A stretch of DNA of 64,000 nt from Brevundimonas sp. AJA228-03 (lineage in GTDB: Bacteria > Pseudomonadota > Alphaproteobacteria > Caulobacterales > Caulobacteraceae): contig NZ_CP059297.1 in NCBI RefSeq assembly GCF_017795885.1, positions 1,176,001 to 1,240,000 on the forward strand, read 5' to 3'. Each line of letters starts with the position of its first letter. The stretch's first letter is position 1. The notes below the pieces were generated by a model, which saw only the letters and a program-made list of their open reading frames with translations, ran no database searches and was not told the DNA's origin. The position numbers and the translations under genes were made by a program. Positions 19,056 through 27,491 of this stretch are shown piece by piece.

Positions 19056-20462
19056 CTATGCATCCGCCCGCTCTAGCCGGGCCAGCGCCGCCGCTACAAG
19101 GGAGGCTTTGGACCCGTTCGAGCCCTTGACCATGACGATATCTTTCGGACCGGCCAGATCGGCGGCCTGCTCCGCCAGCGCCGTCGCGGTCTCGGCCCAC
19201 ACGCCCCGGCGTTCGGGTGTCACCGCGTCATAGAGGTGGCGCATCTGGGGGCCTGCCGCATGGACCACGTCGATGGCGGCGGCTTCGATGGCGGAGGCCA
19301 GGCCCGCGTGCAGGGCCACGGACTGGTCGCCCAGTTCCAGCATGTCGGTCAGGACCACGACGCGGCGACCGCCCCGCTCGACCGGCTTTGCGCCCAGGCT
19401 GAGGAAGCCCGCCTTCATCGACAGCGGATTGGCGTTGTAGCTCTCGTCGATCAGGGTGAAGGCCCCTTTCGGCAGATGCACCAGCCGCGTCTCGCCTCTC
19501 CCCTTCAGTGGCTCGAAATGGGCCAGGGCCTCCAGCGCCGTCTCGACCGGCACGTCCAGGGCATCCAGCATCAGGATGACGGCCAGGCTGTTCAGGCCCC
19601 AGTGGAAGCCGGACTGGCGAAGCGGGAAGACATGCGTCCGCCCATAGACCTCGGCCGTCACGCGAGCGCCTTCGGAGCCTGGCATGAAGTCGATCAGGCG
19701 CGCATCGTGCGCGGGCTCGGAGCCGAAGGTCGCGACGCGGGCCCCGACGCGAAGCGCGGCCTGATGCAGCATCTCGACCCATGGATTGTCGCCGTTGATG
19801 ACCGCCAGGCCGCCAGGGCCGAGGCCCTGGAAGATGGCTGCCTTTTCGCGCGCGACCCCCGCCTCCCCATCGACGAAGGCCTCGATGTGCACCGGGCCGA
19901 CCGTGGTGACGCAGGCGGCGTGGGGCTGGACCATCCTGGCCAGCGGGCCGATCTCTCCCGGCGCGTTCATTCCGATCTCGAACACCGCGCGTTCGGCCGA
20001 CGGGTGCATGCGAGCCAGCGTCAGGGGCACGCCGATGTGGTTGTTGTAGCTCTTGATCGAGGCGTGTGCCGGGCCGGCGAGGTCAAGGCCGGCCTTGATC
20101 GCCTGGGTGACGCTGGTCTTGCCGACGCTGCCGGTGACGGCACCGCGCCGGACGTGGGGCGCGCGGTCGCGGGCGGCGGCTCCGAGGGCCTCCAGGGCGT
20201 GGAGCGTGTCGGGCACAACGATGCAGGGGCCGCCGTCGACCGGGCGTTCGACCAGCGCACCTGCGGCTCCGGCGGCGAAGGCGCCGGAGGCGAAGTCATG
20301 ACCGTCGCGCGCACCCTTGAGCGCCAGGAACAGGTCGCCCGGCTCGATCTCGCGGCTGTTGTAGGTCAGGCCACTCGCGTCGAAGACCCCGCCCTCGATC
20401 CGCCCGCCGGTCGCGACGGCTATGTCTTGCGCCGTCCAGAGAGGCGGTGTCGGTTCAGGCAT
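19056..20462 (-). CDS. murF: UDP-N-acetylmuramoyl-tripeptide--D-alanyl-D-alanine ligase
   Basis: MurF attaches D-Ala-D-Ala to complete the UDP-MurNAc-pentapeptide. The 468-residue protein shows the ATP-binding AVTGSVGKTSVTQAIKAGL, the Mur-ligase signature NNHIGVPLTLARM, and LIDESYNANPLSMKAGF, which is diagnostic of MurF. Its start overlaps the end of murE by eight bases. Confidence 0.97.
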   Translation of the reverse strand: MPEPTPPLWTAQDIAVATGGRIEGGVFDASGLTYNSREIEPGDLFLALKGARDGHDFASGAFAAGAAGALVERPVDGGPCIVVPDTLHALEALGAAARDRAPHVRRGAVTGSVGKTSVTQAIKAGLDLAGPAHASIKSYNNHIGVPLTLARMHPSAERAVFEIGMNAPGEIGPLARMVQPHAACVTTVGPVHIEAFVDGEAGVAREKAAIFQGLGPGGLAVINGDNPWVEMLHQAALRVGARVATFGSEPAHDARLIDFMPGSEGARVTAEVYGRTHVFPLRQSGFHWGLNSLAVILMLDALDVPVETALEALAHFEPLKGRGETRLVHLPKGAFTLIDESYNANPLSMKAGFLSLGAKPVERGGRRVVVLTDMLELGDQSVALHAGLASAIEAAAIDVVHAAGPQMRHLYDAVTPERRGVWAETATALAEQAADLAGPKDIVMVKGSNGSKASLVAAALARLERADA

Positions 20463-21906
20463 CTACGCGCAAGGCCTCGGCGAGTTCGGTGGCGTCGTCG
20501 AAGGGATGAGTCGTCCCGCCCACGATCTGACCCTGTTCATGCCCTTTTCCGGCGACGACCACCACATCCCCGTCGCGCATCATGCCGACAGCCTCGCGGA
20601 TGGCGGCGCGACGATCGCCGATTTCGAGCGCGAAAGGGCACCCCGTGCGAACCTGGGCGCGGATGGCCTTGGGGTCTTCCGAGCGGGGGTTGTCGTCGGT
20701 GACGATGGCGATGTCGGCCAGACGACCCGCGATCTCGCCCATCAGGGGACGCTTGCCCTTGTCGCGGTCGCCGCCGGCCCCAAACACCACGATGAGACGG
20801 CCGGAGGCGTGGGGGCGAAGGGCCTTCAGCACGGTCTCGAGCCCGTCGGGGGTGTGGGCGTAGTCGACATAGGCCTCACCCCGGCCACCGGACACGCGTT
20901 GCAAGCGGCCGGCGGCGCCGGTGATCTTTTCGAGGGCGTGGAGGACCCTGGCCGCATCCTCGCCGGCGGCGATGCACAGGCCCGCTGCGACGAGGGCGTT
21001 GGAGGCCTGGAAGGCACCGGCGAGCGGCAGCAACACATCGTGGCGATCACCGCGTACGTCGAGGATCAGGCGCTGACCCTCCGGCACGGCGCGGCGTTCG
21101 ACCAGCGACAGGTCCCGGCCCCGCTCGCCCACGCCCATGATGCCAAGCCCCGACATGATCGAGGCCGCGGCGAAGTCATTATAGGCCTCGCTGTCTGCGT
21201 TCAGCACGGCGGTCCTGCCGCGCGGCAGCAGGGTCTCGAACAGGCGCAGCTTGGCGGCCCGGTAGGCCTGCATGTCGCCGTGATAGTCGAGGTGATCCTG
21301 GGTCAGGTTGGTGAAGGCGGCGGCTTTCAGCGTCACGCCGTCCAGGCGGCGCTGATCGATGCCGTGGGACGAGGCTTCGAGCGCCAGATGGGTCACGCCG
21401 CCCTCGGCCAGGGTGGCCAGCAAACGCGCCGCGTCACCGGCGTCGGGGCTGGTCAGGCCGGGCGGGGTCAGGCTTTCGGTGATCGCGCCCGACTGGGCGA
21501 CGATGCCCAGAGTGCCCATGCTGGCGGCCTTGATGCCGAGTGCCGCCCAGATCTGGCGGCAGAAGGCCGCGACCGAGGTTTTTCCGTTGGTGCCGGTGAC
21601 GGCGACGCAGGTGGCGGGCTGGGCACCATAGAAACCCCGCGCGGCCAGGGCATAGGCGCGGCGGACATCGCCGGACCGGACCAGCAGGGGCGCAGCTCCG
21701 TCAGGTGTGTCCTGAGGGGCGAGCACAGCCGCAGCCCCCTGCGACAGGGCCTGGGGGATGAAGGCACGGCCGTCGGCGGCGGTGCCGGGCAGGGCGACGA
21801 ACAGGGATCCGGTGGTGACCTTTCGGCTGTCGGCCGTGACGCCGGTGATCATCGGGTCGGCGGCCACGTCGCGGCGCAGGAGGTCGGACAGGCGGATCGT
21901 GCTCAT
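20455..21906 (-). CDS. murE: UDP-MurNAc-tripeptide synthetase (meso-diaminopimelate-adding)
   Basis: MurE adds the third stem residue. The 483-residue protein starts MSTIRLSDLLRRD and has the ATP loop CVAVTGTNGKTSVAAFCRQI, the FTNLTQDHLDYHGD segment and, near the C terminus, TDDNPRSEDP; the DNPR motif indicates meso-diaminopimelate rather than lysine. Its ATG overlaps the ftsI stop (ATGA). An open frame upstream to 22497 is the shadow of ftsI and was not included. Confidence 0.97.
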   Translation of the reverse strand: MSTIRLSDLLRRDVAADPMITGVTADSRKVTTGSLFVALPGTAADGRAFIPQALSQGAAAVLAPQDTPDGAAPLLVRSGDVRRAYALAARGFYGAQPATCVAVTGTNGKTSVAAFCRQIWAALGIKAASMGTLGIVAQSGAITESLTPPGLTSPDAGDAARLLATLAEGGVTHLALEASSHGIDQRRLDGVTLKAAAFTNLTQDHLDYHGDMQAYRAAKLRLFETLLPRGRTAVLNADSEAYNDFAAASIMSGLGIMGVGERGRDLSLVERRAVPEGQRLILDVRGDRHDVLLPLAGAFQASNALVAAGLCIAAGEDAARVLHALEKITGAAGRLQRVSGGRGEAYVDYAHTPDGLETVLKALRPHASGRLIVVFGAGGDRDKGKRPLMGEIAGRLADIAIVTDDNPRSEDPKAIRAQVRTGCPFALEIGDRRAAIREAVGMMRDGDVVVVAGKGHEQGQIVGGTTHPFDDATELAEALRVDA

Positions 21907-23651
21907 TGCGCAGCCACCGTCGTGGCCGGCGGATCGAAGCGGCGGGCCAGACCGAGGAAGGGTGCGATGCGGTCGGCGACGCGGCCGACGACGGGGGCCG
22001 CGATGGCTCCGCCCAGGCGCGAGCCCTGGCTGGGCTCGTCGATCAGGACGAAGACGACATACCGCTGGGTGTCTGTCGGCCCGTCCGAGGGAAAGACGGC
22101 GGCGAAGGAGGCGAGCCCGTAGCTGGGGTCGTAATGGCCGTTGACCAGCTTGTTGGCCGAGCCGGTCTTTCCGCCGACGTGCAGGCCCGGCGCATCGGCC
22201 TGCTTGCCCGAGCTGTGCAGGACGTTGGCGCGCATCAGCTGGCGGATCTCGGCCGAGGTCTCGGGGCGGATGACGCGGCGACCCTCGACGCCAGCGCCGC
22301 CACGGCGCAGGGACAGGGGGCGATAGAGACCCCCGTTGACCAGGGCCACGGTCGCGGCCGTCATCTGCAACGGCGTGATCATGATGCCGTAGCCGAAGGA
22401 CAGGGAGGCGCGGGTGGAGTCCGACCAATCGCGCGGCGTACGCGGCCGGGCGCTTTCCTTCAGCTCGATCGGAGCCGCATCCAGCAGGCCGAGGCACCGG
22501 AAATAGTCGCGCATGGTCTGGGGAGTCATTTCGACGGCCAGACGCGACGTGCCGATGTTGGAGGAGTGCAGATAAACTTCTTCCAGCGACAGAACCTTGT
22601 TGGCGGCGTGGAAGTCGTTGATGGGGCGGCTACCGATCATATAGGTTTGAGACGCATCCAGCATGGTGTTCATGTCGGCTTGGCCGGTATCCAGGGCGGC
22701 TGCGATGGTGATGGTCTTGAACACCGACCCCATCTCGTAATGGCCAGAGGTCACGCGGTTCAGGGCCTGGTCGTCGGTCGCGGCCCCGCGCCGGTTGGCG
22801 TCGTAGGTCGGCCAGGACGCCATGCCGAGAATTTCGCCCGTTCTCGCATCGGCGACGACGCCGACCGCGCCTTTGGCCCCGACGGCCGAGGCGACGGCAT
22901 TGAGTTCGTTCTCCAGCACGCCCTGGACCCGCAGGTCGATCGACAGGGCAAAATCCTGGCCTCGCTGACCGGCGGCGCGGATGTCGTCGTTGAAGGCCAG
23001 TTCCGCCCCGGACACACCCTGTCCGCCCGTGTCCGCCACGCCGATCAGATGCGCGGCCGACGCGTTCAGCGGATAGACGCGACGGTCCTCGGGTTCGAAC
23101 GAGATGCCACCGAGCGCCAGGGCGTGAACCGCCTGTCGCTCCGCAGGCGTCAGCCCCGGCTGGACGATCTGGCGACGGTCTCCGTCCAGGGCGTGGCGCA
23201 GTTTTGACGCCGGGACCCGGGGCAGGGCGCGGCGGATTTCGGTGAAGGCTGCCTCGCGGTCCCAGACCTCGGAGGGGTCGATATAGAGGCCGTAGTGGAC
23301 GACGTTGGTGGCGAGCAGGGCACCATTGCGGTCGGTCAGGTCGCCTCGCGTCAGCGCCCCGGCCGCGGCGGTGGACCCGCCGCCGTTCCTCGGCGTGAAC
23401 AGGGCGGAATATGCAGCGCCGATCGCAAGCCCACTGAACACGATCGCGAAAACGATCTGAATGACGAAGATGCGGACGCGGGTGTCTTCTTCCGGACGCG
23501 CGTCGGCATGGGCGCGCTCGAAGGCGTGTTCGACGAACCAGACGGCCTCCGACGCCCAGCGCAGCCAGGGCGAGACGGTCGAGGTGATGGGGCGGCCCTG
23601 GCGAACGGAGGACGGCGGCGGCCGATAGAAGCGGTGGTCCTGAACGCTCAT
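21903..23651 (-). CDS. ftsI: Septal transpeptidase FtsI (penicillin-binding protein 3)
   Basis: A class B penicillin-binding protein of 582 residues that crosslinks septal peptidoglycan. One membrane anchor lies near residues 55-78 (FVIQIVFAIVFSGLAIGAAY). The active-site motifs are the SxxK serine in MGSVFKTIT, the SxN motif in LHSSNIGTS and KTG in GGKTGSANK. The N-terminal cytoplasmic stretch of ~50 residues is longer than usual. It sits between ftsL and murE with overlapping start and stop codons. Confidence 0.97.
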   Translation of the reverse strand: MSVQDHRFYRPPPSSVRQGRPITSTVSPWLRWASEAVWFVEHAFERAHADARPEEDTRVRIFVIQIVFAIVFSGLAIGAAYSALFTPRNGGGSTAAAGALTRGDLTDRNGALLATNVVHYGLYIDPSEVWDREAAFTEIRRALPRVPASKLRHALDGDRRQIVQPGLTPAERQAVHALALGGISFEPEDRRVYPLNASAAHLIGVADTGGQGVSGAELAFNDDIRAAGQRGQDFALSIDLRVQGVLENELNAVASAVGAKGAVGVVADARTGEILGMASWPTYDANRRGAATDDQALNRVTSGHYEMGSVFKTITIAAALDTGQADMNTMLDASQTYMIGSRPINDFHAANKVLSLEEVYLHSSNIGTSRLAVEMTPQTMRDYFRCLGLLDAAPIELKESARPRTPRDWSDSTRASLSFGYGIMITPLQMTAATVALVNGGLYRPLSLRRGGAGVEGRRVIRPETSAEIRQLMRANVLHSSGKQADAPGLHVGGKTGSANKLVNGHYDPSYGLASFAAVFPSDGPTDTQRYVVFVLIDEPSQGSRLGGAIAAPVVGRVADRIAPFLGLARRFDPPATTVAAQ

Positions 23652-24055
23652 CGCGGCTCCCCCGGTACGGATGGGGCCGCGGGGTCCGCAGCGGGGGCCG
23701 TGGCGGGGGCTGCGGTCGCCGTTACGACGGGCGCGGCCTTGAGTTCGGCCAGCCGGGCTTCGTCGGCCTGGCGCGTGGCGGGGACGGGGGCCAGGCCCGC
23801 GCCGCGCGACAGGGCCTCAAGCCGACCGGGCTGTTCCAGGCGGGCGGCCTCGGCGCGCAACAGACGGACGCGCTGGCGGGTCTCGGCGATGTCGTGTTCC
23901 AGTCGGCTGATCTCGGCGCTCTCGCGGGCCGCGGCGGCCTTGGCAATGTAGACGGAGAAGACCAGGGCACCGACGACGACGAAGCCGATGATCTCGATCC
24001 AGCGGATGCCGCGGACCTTCCAGTCGAACAGGGCCTGGACCGGATTGGGCGTCAT
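23648..24055 (-). CDS. ftsL: Cell division protein FtsL-like
   Basis: A small bitopic protein of 135 residues: a ~20-residue cytoplasmic start, a membrane segment ([20 protein letters not shown]), a periplasmic coiled coil ([25 protein letters not shown]), and a Pro/Ala-rich tail that is probably disordered. Position between rsmH and ftsI, size and topology all match FtsL, which recruits FtsB and FtsQ and activates FtsWI; primary sequence conservation of FtsL is always weak, so the call rests on context. Confidence 0.88.
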   Translation of the reverse strand: MTPNPVQALFDWKVRGIRWIEIIGFVVVGALVFSVYIAKAAAARESAEISRLEHDIAETRQRVRLLRAEAARLEQPGRLEALSRGAGLAPVPATRQADEARLAELKAAPVVTATAAPATAPAADPAAPSVPGEPR

Positions 24056-25005
24056 GCGGCCATCCTCCAGGCCGGAGCGTCGGTGCGGACGGCGGCCCGA
24101 AGCTTGGCCGAACGGGCGCGGGGATTGTCGGCCAGCTCCACCTCTCCCGCCTCGCGCGCGCCCTTGAACTGCAGAGTGAAGCTGGGCTTGCGGGTCTCGA
24201 CCGCCATCGGCGCATGACGGGAGCCGCCGGGCGCATTGCCGGTCCGCTCGGTCAGGAAGGCCTTCACGATCCGGTCTTCCAGCGAATGAAAGGTGACGAC
24301 AGCCAGGCGTCCGCCCGGCGAAAGGGTAGCCTCGGCCGCTTCCAGCCCGGCCGTCAGCTCGCCCAGCTCGTCGTTCACGGCGATGCGCAGGGCCTGAAAG
24401 GTGCGCGTGGCGGGATGGGTCGGGGCCCCGCGACGGCCGCCGAGGGCGCGTTCCACGACGTCGGCCAGATCCAGTGTGCGCGTGAAGGGCCGGGCCGTCC
24501 GGCGGCGCAGGATGGCCGTGGCGATCCGGCCCGACTGACGCTCGTCGCCATATTGCTTCAGGATGTGGGCCAGGGGGCCGTGGTCCCAGGTGTTCACGAT
24601 GTCGGCGGCGCTGTCGCCGTCACGCGACATCCGCATGTCCAGCGGACCATCGCGCATGAAGGAGAAACCGCGTTCGGCCTCGTCCAGCTGCATCGACGAA
24701 ACGCCGATGTCGAAGACGACGCCGTCGAGGCGGTCCGCGCCGCTGTCGGCGAAGGCCTCGGCCAGCCCCGAGAAGGCGGAGCGGACCAGGGTGAACCGGC
24801 CGGGGTGGTCATTGGCGACAGCGTCGGCATGCGGCTGTACCGTCGGGTCCCGGTCCAGGGCGATGACGGTGGCCCCGGTTGCCAGGATCGCGCGCGTGTA
24901 GCTGCCCGCGCCGAAGGTGGCGTCGATGATCACATCGCCCGCCGCGGGCGAAAGGGCCTCGATGACCTCGGACAGCAGGACGGGGGCGTGGGGGGCGGCG
25001 CTCAT
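24052..25005 (-). CDS. rsmH: 16S rRNA (cytosine1402-N4)-methyltransferase
   Basis: RsmH (MraW) N4-methylates C1402 of 16S rRNA. The 317-residue protein begins [13 protein letters not shown], with an AdoMet-binding loop [14 protein letters not shown], the [15 protein letters not shown] segment and, near the C terminus, [16 protein letters not shown], all typical. It is the second gene of the cluster and its start overlaps the mraZ stop. Confidence 0.97.
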   Translation of the reverse strand: MSAAPHAPVLLSEVIEALSPAAGDVIIDATFGAGSYTRAILATGATVIALDRDPTVQPHADAVANDHPGRFTLVRSAFSGLAEAFADSGADRLDGVVFDIGVSSMQLDEAERGFSFMRDGPLDMRMSRDGDSAADIVNTWDHGPLAHILKQYGDERQSGRIATAILRRRTARPFTRTLDLADVVERALGGRRGAPTHPATRTFQALRIAVNDELGELTAGLEAAEATLSPGGRLAVVTFHSLEDRIVKAFLTERTGNAPGGSRHAPMAVETRKPSFTLQFKGAREAGEVELADNPRARSAKLRAAVRTDAPAWRMAA

Positions 25006-25469
25006 TGATCGTTACCCGGCATGCGGCGGCGGGCGGTGTCGCCGCGTTCGCGCATGGCCTTTCTGGCCAGGACGCGGCGGTCGTCCTTGCGGTCGTTCCA
25101 GCGGGCGCGGTCCCAGATCTGGAAGCGGGGCCCCATGCCGACGATGACCACGTCTTCGCCCAAGCCCGCTTCCTGGCACAGGCTTTCGGGCAGGGTGATG
25201 CGCCCGCCGCCGTCATAGGCCAGCTGTTTCTGGCCGCCATAGACGGTCTCTTCCAGGGCGGTGCGCCAGTCGTCACCGAAGGGCAGGGCCTCGATCATGG
25301 CGACGTATTCGTCCATCAGCCTGTCGCCGCCGGCCTCCAGGCAATCGGACTCGACCGAGAAGAAGCAGAAGACGCCGTGCTCGGCCCCATTGGCAGCCGT
25401 GCGGAATTCCTGAGGGATCAGGAGACGGCGCTTGCCGTCCAGCTGCTTCTCACTGGTTCCGAGAAACAC
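25002..25469 (-). CDS. mraZ: Transcriptional regulator MraZ
   Basis: MraZ is the DNA-binding repressor of the division/cell-wall operon in E. coli. The 155-residue protein has two AbrB-like repeats: the first around [14 protein letters not shown], the second around [13 protein letters not shown]. It is the promoter-proximal gene of the minus-strand cluster, and four TGGG(A/T) boxes with 10-bp spacing overlap the putative promoter, consistent with autoregulation. Confidence 0.96.
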   Translation of the reverse strand: MFLGTSEKQLDGKRRLLIPQEFRTAANGAEHGVFCFFSVESDCLEAGGDRLMDEYVAMIEALPFGDDWRTALEETVYGGQKQLAYDGGGRITLPESLCQEAGLGEDVVIVGMGPRFQIWDRARWNDRKDDRRVLARKAMRERGDTARRRMPGNDQ

Positions 25470-25555
25470 GCCTGCCTATCGGGCCCACCTGGACCCGCTC
25501 CCCGATCATCCCCGCGCCTGAAGTGCCGACGCCGCCCATCCCCAAATCAGGAAAT

Positions 25556-25590
25556 TGGGATAGCATGGGACTAGTTGGGTCTCAATGGGA
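25556..25590 (-). promoter_or_regulatory. mraZ operon promoter overlapped by four MraZ-type boxes
   Basis: On the plus strand four 5-mers, TGGGA, TGGGA, TGGGT and TGGGA, start at 25556, 25566, 25576 and 25586, exactly one helical turn apart. E. coli MraZ recognises TGGGN repeats separated by five bases, the same spacing. On the minus strand TTGAGAC (25579-25585) and GCTATC (25559-25564) fit the Caulobacter housekeeping promoter pattern (TTGAC, 10-14 bases, GCTANA) and lie within the boxes. The start site would be ~80 bases upstream of mraZ. The function is inferred from motif and position. Confidence 0.75.
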
Positions 25591-25875
25591 TCATGAAGGT
25601 ATTTTTAACCACGATCGGCCTGTTGTTGGTCGGCTACACTGACTGAAACAGAACATACATAGAACACGGCAAGTATTAACAGCCTGTGGGCAGTGTGCGC
25701 CGCGTTTCGGCCCAGGGGGTTAATGAGGATGAGGCTTCAGGAACCCGTCCGTCACCACGCGAATCTGGGCTGACCCGCCCGCAGCCCCGTTGTCTTCGGT
25801 GCCGGGCAAGGAGGCCGCGGACACGGGCCTTGTGGCCCGGCGAGCCGGACGGTCGTCCGCTCATCCTGAAGAAAA
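25591..25875. other. Intergenic region upstream of the division/cell-wall promoter
   Basis: About 285 bases between the mraZ promoter and the 3' end of RNase P RNA. No convincing gene is seen; the short open frames are GC-rich noise. An AT-richer patch occurs at 25600-25680 (ATTTTTAACC, AGTATTAACAG), which could hold further regulator sites, but no complete TTAA-N7-TTAA motif is present. Confidence 0.6.
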
Positions 25876-25876
25876 A

Positions 25877-26262
25877 GTGCCAGACGGCCTGTAAGCCGGG
25901 TTCTGTCCCGCACCGGGGTGCGGTGACGATCATTCCTCTGGACCACCCGTCGCCGGATGGTTCTCGCGACCTACCCGGACGCCTCGGGCGGTGAACCCTG
26001 CGGACCGAAATCCGCGCGACGTCCCTATTCGGTCTTGCTCCAGGCGGGGCTTGCCATGCCGTCGCTGTTGCCAGCCACGCGGTGGGCTCTTACCCCACCC
26101 TTTCACCCTGACCCCGGAACAAGTCCGGGGCGGTTTGCTTTCTGTGGCGCTATCCCTCGGGTCACCCCGGGCGGGCGTTACCCGCCGCCTTTTCACCGTG
26201 GAGCCCGGACTTTCCTCGACGAAGCGAACCCCGCCGCGACCGCCCGGCCGTCTGACCGGGGC
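25877..26262 (-). ncRNA. rnpB: RNase P RNA (bacterial class A)
   Basis: The catalytic RNA of RNase P, which matures tRNA 5' ends. On the minus strand the 5' conserved block GAGGAAAGTCCGGGCTCC lies at about 26201-26218, followed by an alphaproteobacterial-type CACGGTGAAAAGGC and GATAGCGCCACAGAAAGC, and the 3' conserved AGAACCCGGCTTACAGGC lies near 25890. The ends (GTCAGACGGCC and GGCCGTCTGGC) pair as helix P1, which sets the boundaries to within a few bases; a T-run (ACTTTTTC) follows. It lies downstream of the amidase gene on the same strand. Confidence 0.95.
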
Positions 26263-26287
26263 TAGGTGGACGCTTTGGGACGGCAGG

Positions 26288-27082
26288 TCAATTCAGGACG
26301 CCGGTCATGCTTTCCGCAGTGGCAAGCTGCAGCACACCCATGAGCGTCGCGCGTGTCTCGCCGTCGGCGATACCGTCGACCCTGGCCGGCCGCCAATGAC
26401 GCTGGAAGGCCTCGACCGTGATGCGGGTAACGTCGGTGTATTTCCCGTCCGGCAGGGGTTCATAGCCCAGCCGATGCAGTCCCGCCTGCAGGACGTGGAC
26501 GCCCAGACCCTCGTCACCGACCGTCAGGGGTGGGCCCAGGGCGGCGATGCGTTCGGCGGCGGGTTCGAACCACAGGCCCTGGCGATGCCCGGCCAGGCGC
26601 TTCCACGGAAAGAGTTCGCCGGGATCCTGTTTGCGGGTCGGAGCGACGTCGGAATGGCCCAGGATGCGGGCGTCCTCGACGGACCAGCGGGTGCGGATGT
26701 CGTCGATCAGGGCGATGACGGCTTCGATCTGTGCGTCCGGGAACAGGCGATAGCCGAATTCATGGCCCGGATTGACGATCTCGATGCCGATGGAGACAGC
26801 GTTGATGTCGGTCTCACCCCGCCACCACGACTTACCTGCATGCCAGGCGCGCCGTGCTTCATCGACCAGTCGGAGGATCGATCCGTCCTCATGGACGACA
26901 TAGTGGGCCGAGACCTTCGCCTCGGGGTCGCGCAGGCGTGCAATGGCGGCCTCGGCCGTCTCCATGCCGGTGTAGTGAAGCAGGATCATATCCGGCGGTA
27001 CGCGCCGCTGGTCGAAGTTCGGAGACGTAGCCTCGGTAATCGAACGCACTGCCGTCTTATCGGCCCTGACGTTCCCAGCCAT
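26288..27082 (-). CDS. N-acetylmuramoyl-L-alanine amidase, AmpD/AmiD type with peptidoglycan-binding domain
   Basis: A zinc amidase that cleaves the MurNAc-L-Ala bond, of 264 residues. The Amidase_2 domain spans about residues 30-180, with zinc ligands in ILLHYTGM (His) and ILGHSDVAP (His, with Asp following) and the conserved SAHYVV and GIEIVNPG segments. A C-terminal PG_binding_1 helical domain (GVHVLQAGLHRLGYEPLPDG onward) follows. No signal peptide is evident, favouring a cytoplasmic recycling role (AmpD) or export by another route. Its start overlaps the upstream small membrane-protein gene by 26 bases. Confidence 0.9.
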   Translation of the reverse strand: MAGNVRADKTAVRSITEATSPNFDQRRVPPDMILLHYTGMETAEAAIARLRDPEAKVSAHYVVHEDGSILRLVDEARRAWHAGKSWWRGETDINAVSIGIEIVNPGHEFGYRLFPDAQIEAVIALIDDIRTRWSVEDARILGHSDVAPTRKQDPGELFPWKRLAGHRQGLWFEPAAERIAALGPPLTVGDEGLGVHVLQAGLHRLGYEPLPDGKYTDVTRITVEAFQRHWRPARVDGIADGETRATLMGVLQLATAESMTGVLN

Positions 27083-27371
27083 AGGTCACCCAGGTGTCGC
27101 CGACCTTGGTGGCTTCGATCACATCATCCGAGCGACGGGCGTGGATCGTGACCTTGCGACGCGCCCGCACGGCCAGGCCGGCGAAGAAGACCAGCACGCT
27201 GGCGAACAGGGCGATCACGGCGACGGCGGCGGCGGTGAAGACCGCCAGGATCGCGCCGACCGTCAGGGCCGCCACAGCCGCGATCAGGCCCCCCAGCCAC
27301 ATGATCGGAGCCATAAGCCCGGTCTTGCGACGGTTCTGAAACCCGAGGGAGGCGTAGCGGTCCTGCGTCAT
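27057..27371 (-). CDS. Small membrane protein of unknown function
   Basis: A 104-residue protein with a soluble start (MTQDRYASLGFQNRRKTG), a long hydrophobic stretch of about 55 residues that would form two membrane helices (residues 24-74), and a short basic C terminus (RKVTIHARRSDDVIEATK). No family was recognised. The ATG at 27371 is preferred, because the upstream extension to 27455 is antisense-like. It precedes the amidase gene with overlapping ends, so the two are probably translated together. Confidence 0.65.
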   Translation of the reverse strand: MTQDRYASLGFQNRRKTGLMAPIMWLGGLIAAVAALTVGAILAVFTAAAVAVIALFASVLVFFAGLAVRARRKVTIHARRSDDVIEATKVGDTWVTYGWERQGR

Positions 27372-27491
27372 CACTGGTCCTTGGTCGAGCGCGCCCGGAG
27401 GAGGTCGAAGGGAACGCCTGAATCGCAATGTCGGTCCACAGAGATGAACCGTCAATGACCGACTGCTTCAAAGGCGAGTGTGTCGCGGCCT

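Noticed and set aside
21907..22497. N-terminal extension of MurE
   Set aside because: It is an alternative frame of ftsI; MurE family sequence begins at 21906.
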